From Thermosipho ferrireducens (GTDB lineage: Bacteria; Thermotogota; Thermotogae; Thermotogales; Fervidobacteriaceae), in the NCBI RefSeq assembly GCF_017358165.1, contig NZ_CP071446.1, positions 1,798,001-1,862,000 on the forward strand: 64,000 bases of DNA, read 5' to 3'. Every line of letters begins with the position of its first letter. Position 1 is the stretch's first letter. The translations under genes and the position numbers were made by a program. Under the pieces are notes generated by a model that was not told the origin of the DNA, ran no database searches, and worked only from the letters and a program-made list of their open reading frames with translations. Below are positions 24,420 to 32,922 of the stretch, in pieces.

Positions 24420-25834
24420 GCCCTTTGAGGAATCCTAACAATAAACTTTGAACCCTCTCCTTTCTGAGATTCAACTTCTATAGTTCCTCCGTGCAATCTT
24501 ATTATTTCTCTGGCAATAGTTAATCCCAGACCTGTCCCTGAAGCTTCATAAGTTAAGCTTCTATCTCCTCTATAAAATTTCTCGAAAATCTTTTCTTTAT
24601 CCTCTGGTGATATTCCTATACCATTGTCCTCAACAATTATAACTAAATCATCTTCAGATTTTTTTACTGCAATTTTTGCTATTCTTTCGTCTTTCTGCTT
24701 ATCGGAAAATTTTATAGCATTGTCAAGTAAATTATAAATTACCTGAAAAATTCTTTTTTTATCGGCCTTAACCTCAAAACTATCACAGTTAACAAGAACC
24801 TTTACTCCAAGTTTTTCGGAAAGTTTTATCAACTTTTTTACCACAGAATCAACCAACTTGCAGATTTCAAATTCAGAAAATTCTAATTCCATAGTTCCAG
24901 ACTCTACAAGGGTAAAATCCAGAAGATCATTCAATAACATCTCAAGTTTTTCACTTTGCTCCATTATCGTTCCTAAAAATTCTTTATTACTCTCTGGATC
25001 AACTTCCATATTCAACAAAGTCTCAGTGTAAGCTTTTATTGCTGCAAGTGGTGTTCTAAGTTCGTGAGAAACGTTGGCAACAAACTCTGTCTTCATTCGA
25101 TCAAGCTGCTTTAATTTTTCTAATTCCATTTGTGATGTAACGTTACTTACATTTATAATTTGCTTCTCACTTCCAAGATAATCTATTGTATTCTTTATTA
25201 TTGCAAAGTATTCATTTCCTATTTCTTTTGTTAATATCCCTGTTTTTTCACCTATTTGTGCAATTTCTATGATTATCTCATCAAGCCCGTTATATTTTTC
25301 CAGGAGTTCTAAAGCCTTTTTATTTTTGAATTCTATTACACCTTTATCAACAACAAACACTCCATCGGATAACGAATTTAAAATCTCTTTTATATATTTT
25401 TCAGAATCCTGGACCTGCTCTAAAAGCACGAGATTCTCAACAGTGATGCCTGTCAAAAATGCAAAAGTCTGCAAAGTATTACTCACCTCAAAAGTAGGCT
25501 CCTGATTTGTCTCGACAACGGCAATTCCAAGAAGTTTATCCTGTTTAACAAGTGGAATAAATCCTATGACTTTATTTTCATCTTCAGGAACAAAAGCAGG
25601 CAAAAGTCTTTCTTTTAACCACTCAAGATAGTCAGCATAAGAAGAAAGATCTATACGGGCTTCCAGAGGATCTGATAAGATAACATTACTATCTTTTATT
25701 ACAAAAGCTCTATTGTATTTTATGACATTTTTAATAGTTTTTAAAAGTGCAGTATAAACTTCTTTCTCGGTACGTGCTTTTGATATTTCAAGCATAAAAG
25801 TAGAAAAAAGCATTTCAATTTCCAAAATAATCAC
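24416..25834 (-). CDS. soluble sensor histidine kinase
   Basis: 472 residues without membrane helices. A GAF-like region (about 10-140) and a PAS-like region (about 145-235) precede the HisKA helix with phospho-acceptor His257 in NVSHELRTPLAAIKAY. The HATPase domain shows the N box (NLLDNAIKF), G1 (VEDNGIGI) and G2 (GTGLGLTIAREI). It therefore senses a cytosolic signal. Start is GTG at 25834; an ATG eight codons in is the alternative. It lies 8 bases after argS and overlaps the HDOD gene. Confidence 0.93.
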   Translation of the reverse strand: MIILEIEMLFSTFMLEISKARTEKEVYTALLKTIKNVIKYNRAFVIKDSNVILSDPLEARIDLSSYADYLEWLKERLLPAFVPEDENKVIGFIPLVKQDKLLGIAVVETNQEPTFEVSNTLQTFAFLTGITVENLVLLEQVQDSEKYIKEILNSLSDGVFVVDKGVIEFKNKKALELLEKYNGLDEIIIEIAQIGEKTGILTKEIGNEYFAIIKNTIDYLGSEKQIINVSNVTSQMELEKLKQLDRMKTEFVANVSHELRTPLAAIKAYTETLLNMEVDPESNKEFLGTIMEQSEKLEMLLNDLLDFTLVESGTMELEFSEFEICKLVDSVVKKLIKLSEKLGVKVLVNCDSFEVKADKKRIFQVIYNLLDNAIKFSDKQKDERIAKIAVKKSEDDLVIIVEDNGIGISPEDKEKIFEKFYRGDRSLTYEASGTGLGLTIAREIIRLHGGTIEVESQKGEGSKFIVRIPQRA

Positions 25835-25842
25835 CCACTTTT

Positions 25843-27474
25843 CTACATTTCTTCAGGTGCCGAAACCCCCAAAAGCTCAAATCCTATTTCGAATACCATT
25901 TTCACAGCTTTTAAAAGATTTAACCTGGCATTTGAAAGTGCTTTGTTATTCTCATCCAGAACTCGATAATCATTGTAATATTTATGGAATTTCTCAGCAA
26001 GTACTTTCAAATAATTAGACAAATAATGTGGAGAAAGTTTTTCTTTAATTTCTTGCAGCACATCTTCAAATACGTCCAGCATTTTTATTATACTCATTTC
26101 TTGCTCTTCGTTTAACAATTCTATATTTTCCATTTCATGAAATTCTATTCCTTTCTCTTTCGCATTTCTGAAAATGCTGTTTATACGCGCATAAGCATAT
26201 TGTACATAATAAACAGGATTTTCATTACTCTTTGCTTTGGCAAGCTCTAAATCAAAATTTAAATGACTATTAACATCAACCATTGTGAAGAAAAATCGCG
26301 TAGCATCTTTCCCCACTTCTCTGGTCAAATCGTCGAGCGTAACAAAATTTCCAGCCCTTGTGCTCATTTTAACTACTTCTTTTCCTCTTTTCAGTGTAAC
26401 AAATTGATGAACAACAAAGTTTAAGAAACTTTCTGAAACGTTTAAAGCCTTCATAGCAGCTATCATTCTGGGAATATGTCCCTGATGATCACTTCCAAAG
26501 ACATCATAAACCATATCAAATCCTCTTTTATATTTATCATAATGATAAGCTATATCTGTCAAAAAGTACGTATATGTGCCATCACTTCTTACCAAAACTT
26601 TGTCTTGATCGTCAACAAAATCAGAAACTTTAAACCATAAAGCCCCCTCTTTCTCATAAGTATACCCTTTTTTCTCAAAAAATTCCAAAACCTCTTCAAC
26701 TAATCCTTCGTCTATGATATCAGATTCTCGAGTAATTTTATCAAATCCGCTTCCAATACTTTTAAGAGTTTCATTCATTTTTTCCAAAATATTTTTTACA
26801 ACGTATGTCTTGAAAAAGTTCTCAACATCTTCATCCCACAAATTTTTATATTTATCACCTATTTCTTCTTTTAATTTTTCAGCAATTTCTATAAGATAAT
26901 CTCCTCTGTACCCATCTTCTGGTAGCTCATACTTTTCTCCAAACAATTCGTTGTATCGCACCCAAAGTGAACGCCCAAGGAGTTTCACCTGTCTTCCTGC
27001 ATCGTTTACATACATCTCTCTAATAACATCGTACCCTAAAAACTCGAAAACATTTGCTAAAACATCACCAATAACTATTTGTCTTCCATGCCCCACTGTA
27101 AATGGACCTGTTGGATTGGCGCTTCCATATTCAAACTGCACTTTCTGATTATTTTGTTTTTTCTTCCAGAAATTAACTTTTTCATTTAACATCTTTATTA
27201 ATAAATCTCGATAAATCTCTTTAGAAATTTTAAAATTTATAAATCCCGGCCCTGCTATTGAAACATCATCAAACATAGGATTATCAGACAACTTTTTTGA
27301 AAAAATATTGGCGATCTCTCTGGGAGCCTTTCTGAAATACTTAGCACCAACAAGAGCAGCATTTGTAGAAAAATCTCCAAATTTCTCATCAGGTATCTCT
27401 ACATTAAAATTGTATTCTTCACCCATTTCATAAATTACACTTAAAACTTTTTCTTTGATCATCTTTTTGAGCAT
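25843..27474 (-). CDS. argS: arginyl-tRNA synthetase
   Basis: 543-residue class I synthetase charging tRNA-Arg. The HIGH-equivalent motif is in SANPTGPFTVGHGRQIVIGD. The second signature region is VVKMSTRAGNFVTLDDL. The C-terminal DALR anticodon-binding domain (about 425-543) ends in ELLGVSAPEEM. The N-terminal Add-1 domain is present. It abuts ysxC with no gap. Confidence 0.97.
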   Translation of the reverse strand: MLKKMIKEKVLSVIYEMGEEYNFNVEIPDEKFGDFSTNAALVGAKYFRKAPREIANIFSKKLSDNPMFDDVSIAGPGFINFKISKEIYRDLLIKMLNEKVNFWKKKQNNQKVQFEYGSANPTGPFTVGHGRQIVIGDVLANVFEFLGYDVIREMYVNDAGRQVKLLGRSLWVRYNELFGEKYELPEDGYRGDYLIEIAEKLKEEIGDKYKNLWDEDVENFFKTYVVKNILEKMNETLKSIGSGFDKITRESDIIDEGLVEEVLEFFEKKGYTYEKEGALWFKVSDFVDDQDKVLVRSDGTYTYFLTDIAYHYDKYKRGFDMVYDVFGSDHQGHIPRMIAAMKALNVSESFLNFVVHQFVTLKRGKEVVKMSTRAGNFVTLDDLTREVGKDATRFFFTMVDVNSHLNFDLELAKAKSNENPVYYVQYAYARINSIFRNAKEKGIEFHEMENIELLNEEQEMSIIKMLDVFEDVLQEIKEKLSPHYLSNYLKVLAEKFHKYYNDYRVLDENNKALSNARLNLLKAVKMVFEIGFELLGVSAPEEM

Positions 27475-28065
27475 TTAAACACCTCCAAATGTTTCTATAA
27501 GTTCCAGTATCTCTTCAACACCTTCTTTTGTAACAGAAGAGTATGGTATGATTATATACTCACCAAATTCTTTCAAAATATTTTGATAATATTTAACTGA
27601 CCCTTTTCTTTCAGAATTTTTGAGCTTGTCCATTTTCGTTAAAACAACACAGAAGGGAATTTCCAGACTTTTCAACCATTCGATTAAAACTTTATCATTT
27701 TTTTGCAGTTCATGTCTTCCATCTATTAAAACAAACAAAATTTTTATATTCCACTTTCTGCTTTTAAAGTAATTTTCTATTATTTTTTTCCATCTCTCCC
27801 TTTCAGAAATCGAAGCTTTCGCATAACCGTATCCCGGAAGATCCACAAAGTAAAATTTGTTATTAATCAAATAAAAGTTTATAGATCTCGTCTTACCAGG
27901 TTTTTTACTAACCTTTGCCATATTCCGATTCATTAAAATATTCAAAAGAGTAGACTTTCCAACGTTCGATCGTCCAACAAATGCGTATTCACCACTCAAC
28001 GGGGGTGGATATGTGTCATTCTTCCCATAAATTGTTTTAACAAGTTTTATATCATTTATTTTCAC
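27475..28065 (-). CDS. ysxC: ribosome-assembly GTPase YsxC/EngB
   Basis: 196-residue TRAFAC GTPase needed for late 50S assembly. GTP motifs in order: G1 [10 protein letters not shown]2 region [12 protein letters not shown]3 DLPGYGYA, G4 TKMDK, and G5 YSSVTKEG. Length and spacing are typical. The start overlaps the lon stop by 14 bases. The lon-ysxC order is common in bacteria. Confidence 0.97.
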   Translation of the reverse strand: MKINDIKLVKTIYGKNDTYPPPLSGEYAFVGRSNVGKSTLLNILMNRNMAKVSKKPGKTRSINFYLINNKFYFVDLPGYGYAKASISERERWKKIIENYFKSRKWNIKILFVLIDGRHELQKNDKVLIEWLKSLEIPFCVVLTKMDKLKNSERKGSVKYYQNILKEFGEYIIIPYSSVTKEGVEEILELIETFGGV

Positions 28066-30427
28066 CTGACAAAGCCACCTCCAGAACTTCCTCTATATTC
28101 TCAACAAAAACAAGTTCAATTTCTTCTAAAATGTATTCGGGAACTTTTTTTATATCGCTTTCATTTTGTTTTGGCAGTATTATTTTCTTTATACCTTTTC
28201 TGTAAGCTGCTAAAACTTTCTCCTTTATACCTCCAACTGGCAATATTCTACCTCTTAAAGTTATTTCACCAGTCATCGCTATGTTATTATCAACAGGAGT
28301 TTCTTTTACCGCAGAAACAAGCGAGGTGACTAAGGTAACCCCGGCACTTGGCCCATCCTTAGGCACAGCACCTTCAGGAACATGAACGTGTATGTCGTTT
28401 TGACTGAATTTTTCAGAAAAACTATTTCCGCATATTTTTCTTGTTAAACTCAAAGCCAATTTTGCCGATTCTTTCATAACGTCTCCAAGCTGGCCCGTTA
28501 TTAGTAAATTTCCTTTGCCAGGATACAATATAGTTTCTACAAATAGTGTTGAGCCACCATACGGTGTCCACGCCAGACCTGTTGCCACACCAACTGTTGG
28601 TTCCTGTAATTTGTCTTCATTTTTTATACGAGGCGCTCCAAGAAATTCTTCCACTTTTTTATTTGTAATTATTATTGAATTTTTACTTTCTACCAGCTCA
28701 AGAGCAGCTTTTCTTACTATTGTTCTTACTTTCCTTTCCAGCTCTCTAACTCCAGCCTCCAGAGTGTAATCTGATATAACCTTTTTTATAGCCTCTTTTC
28801 TGAATCTTATTTTACTTTTTGCATTTCCCAATTCAGATAAAACTTTTGGAATTATATAATCTTTGGCTATATAAAACTTCTCTACATTTGTATAACTCGG
28901 TATTTCAATAATTTCCATTCTATCCTTTAAGGCAATTGGTATGTTATACAATGTATTTGCCGTTGTCACAAATAACACATCTGACAAATCGAAAGGAAGT
29001 TCGAGGTACAAATCTACAAAATCTTTGTTTTGCTCTGGATCCAGAACTTCCAGAAGAGCTGAAGCCGGATCTCCCTGAAAACTGATTCCCATTTTATCCA
29101 CTTCATCAAGTAAAATTACAGGATTTTTTACCCCGGCCTTTCGAATTAATTGAATAATTCTTCCAGGAAGAGCTCCTACATAAGTTCTTCTATGTCCTCT
29201 TATTTCTGCTTCGTCACGCAATCCTCCAAGCGACATTCTCAGAAATTTTCTTCCCAATGCATTTGCTATAGAACGTCCAAGTGATGTTTTTCCTACTCCG
29301 GGAGGCCCTACAAAACAAAGGATAGGAGCCTTTTGCGAAGTCGAAAGCTTCCTAACTGCCAAAAATTCAAGAATTCTCTCTTTGGCTTCATCTAAGCCAT
29401 AATGTTCTTTGTTCAAGACTTTACGAGCATTTTTTATATCAAGATTGTCTTCTGTTTCATCATTCCACGGTAAATTAAGTATCCAATCTAAATAGTTTCT
29501 TATAACATTGGCTTCTGGTGAATAAGGTGACATTTTTTCAAATCGATTAAGTTCAAATACTGCTTTTTCCTTAACATAATCTGGATAATCGCCCTTTTCA
29601 ATTTTCTCTCGAAGTTCCTTAATCTCCGCGTCTTCTTCGCCACCAAGTTCTTCTCTAATCACTCGTAATTTCTCTCTTAAAAAATATTCTTTTTGAGATT
29701 TTTCTATTCTTTGTTTTACCTTTTGATCCAGCTGATGCTCAATTTCAAGTAATTCTGTTTCTTTTGAAATGAGGGCTAATATTTTTTCCAACCTCTCAGC
29801 TGGATGCAGCGTTTCCAACAATTCTTGCTTTTCCTCAAGTGTTCCAGGACATATGGAAGCCGCTAAATCTGCAAAGACATCTGGATCTTCCATATCTTCA
29901 AGAAACATAAGAGCTTCTGTGGGGATTTTACGAGAGAATTGCACATATTTTTGCATTTCATCTCGAACCACTCTCATTAATGCTATTAACCTTTTTGTTC
30001 TTTGATAACGCTTCTTTAAGATTTCCAGTTCAAATTTAAAAAAGCGTTTTTCAAGACTTTTTTTTCTTTTTGCTCTAACCAATCCTTCAACTAACACTTT
30101 AAATGTGCCATCTGGAAGTTTACCTATCTGCATTATTCTAACAACAGTTCCTATTTTGTAAAGATCCTTTTCTTTTGGATTTTCAATTACTGGATCTTTC
30201 TGACTTACAACAAATAGTAGTTGATTATAGTTTTCCATAGCTTCTTCCAGAGCATAAAGTGACTTTTCACGACCAACATAAAACGGCATCACCGTGTTTG
30301 GATATACAACCACGTTACTCCTCATCGCTATAGCAGGCAGTTTATCAGGAATCTCTATTTCTTCTTCATTAAACTTTGCCACCTGTTTTTCCAGTTTCTC
30401 GAATTTAGATTTTGATTTTTTTGGCAT
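28052..30427 (-). CDS. lon: ATP-dependent Lon protease (LonA)
   Basis: 791 residues. A LON substrate-binding domain (about 25-225) and a helical region precede the AAA module with Walker [16 protein letters not shown] and Walker [11 protein letters not shown]. The C-terminal protease domain carries the Ser-Lys dyad: the serine in [11 protein letters not shown] and the lysine in [13 protein letters not shown]. It degrades misfolded and regulatory proteins in the cytosol. The start overlaps the tsaE end by 23 bases. Confidence 0.98.
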   Translation of the reverse strand: MPKKSKSKFEKLEKQVAKFNEEEIEIPDKLPAIAMRSNVVVYPNTVMPFYVGREKSLYALEEAMENYNQLLFVVSQKDPVIENPKEKDLYKIGTVVRIMQIGKLPDGTFKVLVEGLVRAKRKKSLEKRFFKFELEILKKRYQRTKRLIALMRVVRDEMQKYVQFSRKIPTEALMFLEDMEDPDVFADLAASICPGTLEEKQELLETLHPAERLEKILALISKETELLEIEHQLDQKVKQRIEKSQKEYFLREKLRVIREELGGEEDAEIKELREKIEKGDYPDYVKEKAVFELNRFEKMSPYSPEANVIRNYLDWILNLPWNDETEDNLDIKNARKVLNKEHYGLDEAKERILEFLAVRKLSTSQKAPILCFVGPPGVGKTSLGRSIANALGRKFLRMSLGGLRDEAEIRGHRRTYVGALPGRIIQLIRKAGVKNPVILLDEVDKMGISFQGDPASALLEVLDPEQNKDFVDLYLELPFDLSDVLFVTTANTLYNIPIALKDRMEIIEIPSYTNVEKFYIAKDYIIPKVLSELGNAKSKIRFRKEAIKKVISDYTLEAGVRELERKVRTIVRKAALELVESKNSIIITNKKVEEFLGAPRIKNEDKLQEPTVGVATGLAWTPYGGSTLFVETILYPGKGNLLITGQLGDVMKESAKLALSLTRKICGNSFSEKFSQNDIHVHVPEGAVPKDGPSAGVTLVTSLVSAVKETPVDNNIAMTGEITLRGRILPVGGIKEKVLAAYRKGIKKIILPKQNESDIKKVPEYILEEIELVFVENIEEVLEVALSGENK

Positions 30428-30914
30428 TTCTCCACCTCCTGAGAAAACTCAAAATTCTCTCACTTTCACCTACAACCTTTATTGAAACGTTTCGTAAATG
30501 ATCACTCGAATGTTCTAAATAAATCTCTATCCTGTCACCCTGAAAAAATTCTGGAAAAAGATCTGCCCATTCAACTATAAGAATAGAATCATTATCTTCT
30601 ATCTGATCTTCTAAAAGATAAAAAAGATCTTCTACATTCGTCAAACGGTAAACATCTACATGATAAATAGACTTTGATAAAGTTTCATAGACATTTACAA
30701 GGGTAAAAGTGGGACTACTGACAATTTCCGGGTCTACCCCAAAACCCTTACAAAAAGCCTTTACAAAGGTTGTCTTCCCGGCGCCTATTTCGCCTATCAA
30801 AAGTATAAGATTATGTTCATCAACATTTTTAGCAAACTCAAAAGCAAAAGTTTCCATAGCCTTTTTGGTCATTTCTCCCAGATCAAATATGATTTCTTTC
30901 ATTTGGACTTTCAC
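30405..30914 (-). CDS. tsaE: TsaE ATPase for tRNA t6A synthesis
   Basis: 169 residues. The P-loop is GEIGAGKTTFVKAF, followed by SPTFTLVNVYE, YHVDVYRL and LIVEWAD, the standard TsaE series. TsaE drives the TsaB-TsaD complex that makes N6-threonylcarbamoyladenosine at position 37 of ANN-decoding tRNAs. The start overlaps the DUF2905 gene stop by 4 bases. TsaB, TsaD and TsaC are not in this window. Confidence 0.96.
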   Translation of the reverse strand: MKVQMKEIIFDLGEMTKKAMETFAFEFAKNVDEHNLILLIGEIGAGKTTFVKAFCKGFGVDPEIVSSPTFTLVNVYETLSKSIYHVDVYRLTNVEDLFYLLEDQIEDNDSILIVEWADLFPEFFQGDRIEIYLEHSSDHLRNVSIKVVGESERILSFLRRWRNAKKIKI

Positions 30915-31120
30915 CTTCTAAACAAAACATTAAATATCACTGTTAAAATTATGCTTATAATTATCATACTCGTTACAGGGATAAAAATCGTTATGTTCTT
31001 TCTTTTTATCACAATATCCCCTGGTAAATGAAATAAATTAACTTTCTCCATTAGATAGAAAAGTATCCCTATTATCAGTATCGTTATCCCTGTTACTATC
31101 AGTAACTTTCCTATTCCCAT
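30911..31120 (-). CDS. DUF2905-type small membrane protein
   Basis: 69 residues from an ATG that follows AGAGGTGAG. Two membrane helices flank the conserved middle FHLPGDIVIKRKNITIFIPV, which is the DUF2905 pattern (LPGDI followed by P at the second helix). Function is unknown. Its 5' third overlaps the end of ricT by 83 bases in another frame, so it is read from the same message. The longer reading to 31204 adds unlikely N-terminal sequence. Confidence 0.85.
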   Translation of the reverse strand: MGIGKLLIVTGITILIIGILFYLMEKVNLFHLPGDIVIKRKNITIFIPVTSMIIISIILTVIFNVLFRR

Positions 31121-31928
31121 TTTGCTCACCTCTGAAATAGGAAAATGGTAAAGAGATAGTTTCACCTTCACTGGTATATATAGTAACTCTTGAAAGAAAA
31201 ACATTCACAGTTATAACTTTACTTTGTTTGCCTTCATACAAAATTGTTGAACCTTCGTCTGGAATATTTTTCAATGCTTTTATATAAAAATCATGCTCAT
31301 ACATCAAACAGCACAGAAGCCTCCCACAGGGGCCTGTGATTTTTGCCGTATTAATCATCATTTGCTGCCTTTTTGCATGTTTTAAAGTTACGCTATCAAA
31401 CTTTCTGAGCCAATATGAACAACATGACTTTAATCCGCATAATCCCAGGCCTTTAACGTGTTTCATTTCATCTCTCACACCAACCTGTCTAAGTTCTATC
31501 CTCATTTTAAATTCTTTTGCAATATCTTTGACAAGCGCTCTGAAATCCACTCTATTTTTCGAACTGAAATATATAACAAGTCTTGAACGATCTACCATCA
31601 TCTTTGCATATAAAATCTTCATAGGAAGTTCATGCTTTTTTACAAGCTCCTTTGTAATTTTAACTGCTCTTTCAGCGTCTTCTTCATTCTTTTTTATCTC
31701 TTTAAGATCCGTTTCAGTAGCCTTTTTTATTATTGGCTTTAAATCATAACCAATTTCATCTATACTCATTTCACGTCTCCCTACACGAATTTTTCCATAA
31801 TCCATGCCAAATTCACTCATAACAATTACTATGTCACCAATTTCTATGTTTTCTCCATTGTCTGTGTAATATATTATTGGCCCAAGCGGTGCCAATTCAA
31901 CGCCATAAACCGTCGCTGTTAAATTCAT
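31038..31928 (-). CDS. ricT: PSP1-domain protein (RicT/YaaT type)
   Basis: 296 residues from an ATG behind AAGGAGG. The PSP1 core contains two cysteine clusters, GLGLCGLKSCCSYW and GPCGRLLCCLMYE, as in B. subtilis RicT (YaaT), which with RicA and RicF binds iron-sulfur clusters and helps RNase Y mature certain messages. Partners are not visible here. It is the first gene of the operon that runs to fliD. The polar C-terminal tail overlaps the DUF2905 gene by 83 bases and may be poorly conserved. Confidence 0.88.
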   Translation of the reverse strand: MNLTATVYGVELAPLGPIIYYTDNGENIEIGDIVIVMSEFGMDYGKIRVGRREMSIDEIGYDLKPIIKKATETDLKEIKKNEEDAERAVKITKELVKKHELPMKILYAKMMVDRSRLVIYFSSKNRVDFRALVKDIAKEFKMRIELRQVGVRDEMKHVKGLGLCGLKSCCSYWLRKFDSVTLKHAKRQQMMINTAKITGPCGRLLCCLMYEHDFYIKALKNIPDEGSTILYEGKQSKVITVNVFLSRVTIYTSEGETISLPFSYFRGEQNGNRKVTDSNRDNDTDNRDTFLSNGES

Positions 31929-31958
31929 AAACCAACCTCCTTGATAAGTCTTAAAAAT

Positions 31959-31967
31959 ATTATAACA
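31959..31967 (-). promoter_or_regulatory. extended -10 promoter of the ricT-fliD operon
   Basis: Minus-strand TGT followed by TATAAT, 31 bases before the ricT start. No clear -35. It fits the extended -10 pattern seen elsewhere in the window. Confidence 0.6.
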
Positions 31968-32009
31968 CACTGAAAATTACAAGAATAGAAAATAAAATTA
32001 CGTTAATTT

Positions 32010-32370
32010 GGCGAGGTTAGCCTTCACCCATGTCATTCCGAGGAGCGTAGCGACGAAGAATCCATCGCCCCTGTCATTCCGAACCCGAAGGGTGAGGAAT
32101 CTTATTATTAGCAAGGTTGGCAAGTGTTAGCGAGAGTTGGTGGAATAAGATCCTCCGCCTACCCGCTCCTCAGGATGACAAAAGAGGAGAATGTCATACC
32201 TGGAAGCGAGAAAGGCGAGGAATTTCCCCTTCGTGTCATTCCGAGGAACGTAGTGACAAGGAATCTTATTATTAGCGATGGTTAGCGAGATTGACAAGTG
32301 TTGGTAAAATAAGATCCTCCGCCTACCCGCTCCTCAGGATGACAAAAAATGGCAAGATTGGCAGGGGTAA
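32010..32370. repeat. mosaic dispersed-repeat block 3 with internal duplication
   Basis: Gene-free stretch (31968-32404) filled by the same modules as block 1: GTCATTCCGAGGARCGTAGYGAC elements, their inverted forms, and GCRAGRTTR units. Two 40-base segments, 32144-32183 and 32308-32347, are identical over their full length. Each is preceded by TTATTATTAGC and related units, so a unit of about 164 bases has been duplicated in tandem. Confidence 0.85.
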
Positions 32371-32404
32371 GGTATTTTTGGTTGCAAATTTTTTATAAAA
32401 AATC

Positions 32405-32480
32405 TGGTGGCGAGGGACGGAATCGAACCGTCGACACGTGGATTTTCAGTCCACTGCTCTACCAACTGAGCTACCTCGCC
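32405..32480 (-). tRNA. tRNA-Phe (GAA), CCA encoded
   Basis: 76 bases on the minus strand with acceptor GGCGAGG/CCTCGCC, discriminator A and encoded CCA, D-arm TAGCTCAGTTGGTAGAGC, anticodon loop CTGAAAA (GAA) and T-arm GGTTCGATTCC. Last of a three-tRNA cluster. Confidence 0.97.
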
Positions 32481-32521
32481 ACCATTAGGTTTGTTTTTAA
32501 TTTATTAACTTAAACAACTTA

Positions 32522-32596
32522 TGGTGGGCGCGGCAGGACTTGAACCTACGACCTCCTGCTTGTAAGGCAGGCGCTCTCCCTCTGAGCTACGCGCCC
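32522..32596 (-). tRNA. tRNA-Val (TAC), CCA encoded
   Basis: 75 bases on the minus strand with acceptor GGGCGCG paired to CGCGCCC, anticodon loop CTTACAA (TAC), T-arm GGTTCAAGTCC and encoded CCA. Middle gene of the cluster. Confidence 0.97.
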
Positions 32597-32603
32597 TTCT
32601 TTC

Positions 32604-32679
32604 TGGCGCCCCCAACGGGATTCGAACCCGTGCCTCTGGCTTGAAAGGCCAGTGTCCTAGACCGCTAGACGATGGGGGC
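32604..32679 (-). tRNA. tRNA-Glu (TTC), CCA encoded
   Basis: 76 bases on the minus strand with acceptor GCCCCCA/TGGGGGC, discriminator G and encoded CCA, anticodon loop CTTTCAA (TTC) and T-arm GGTTCGAATCC. First of the cluster, 7 bases from tRNA-Val. Confidence 0.97.
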
Positions 32680-32725
32680 TTTAAAATTCTTAATTTCAAA
32701 TCGCGTTAGTGAAAAACCAATAACT

Positions 32726-32753
32726 ATATTATCAGAAAAACTTTTTTTGTCAA
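32726..32753 (-). promoter_or_regulatory. promoter of the tRNA cluster
   Basis: Minus-strand TTGACA (32748-32753), a 16-base spacer and TAATAT (32726-32731), about 47 bases upstream of tRNA-Glu. Confidence 0.7.
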
Positions 32754-32882
32754 GTCGTTTTCTGTTAAGTTTAACTGACAGACAGAACAAACTGAAGTTA
32801 ACAATATTAACGGCTTATATTATTAATTCGAAATTTTTTTATGTTTTTTCTCACTAAAAACATTAGATTATCTCGATAATTA

Positions 32883-32891
32883 TGGTAAAAT
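32883..32891 (+). promoter_or_regulatory. extended -10 promoter of the motility operon
   Basis: TGG followed by TAAAAT (32886-32891), 32 bases before the flhA start. Only a weak -35 (TTAGAT) is found 17 bases further upstream. A sigma-28 promoter was not seen here. Confidence 0.5.
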
Positions 32892-32922
32892 ATTGTTTGT
32901 AAATACTTTGTGAGGTGGTTAT

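Noticed and set aside
32010-32370. CRISPR array
   Set aside because: Repeat units vary in sequence, spacing and orientation, and there are no uniform spacers or cas genes in the window.
32505-32699. 64-codon open reading over the tRNA cluster
   Set aside because: It is antisense-like translation of tRNA-Val and tRNA-Glu genes.
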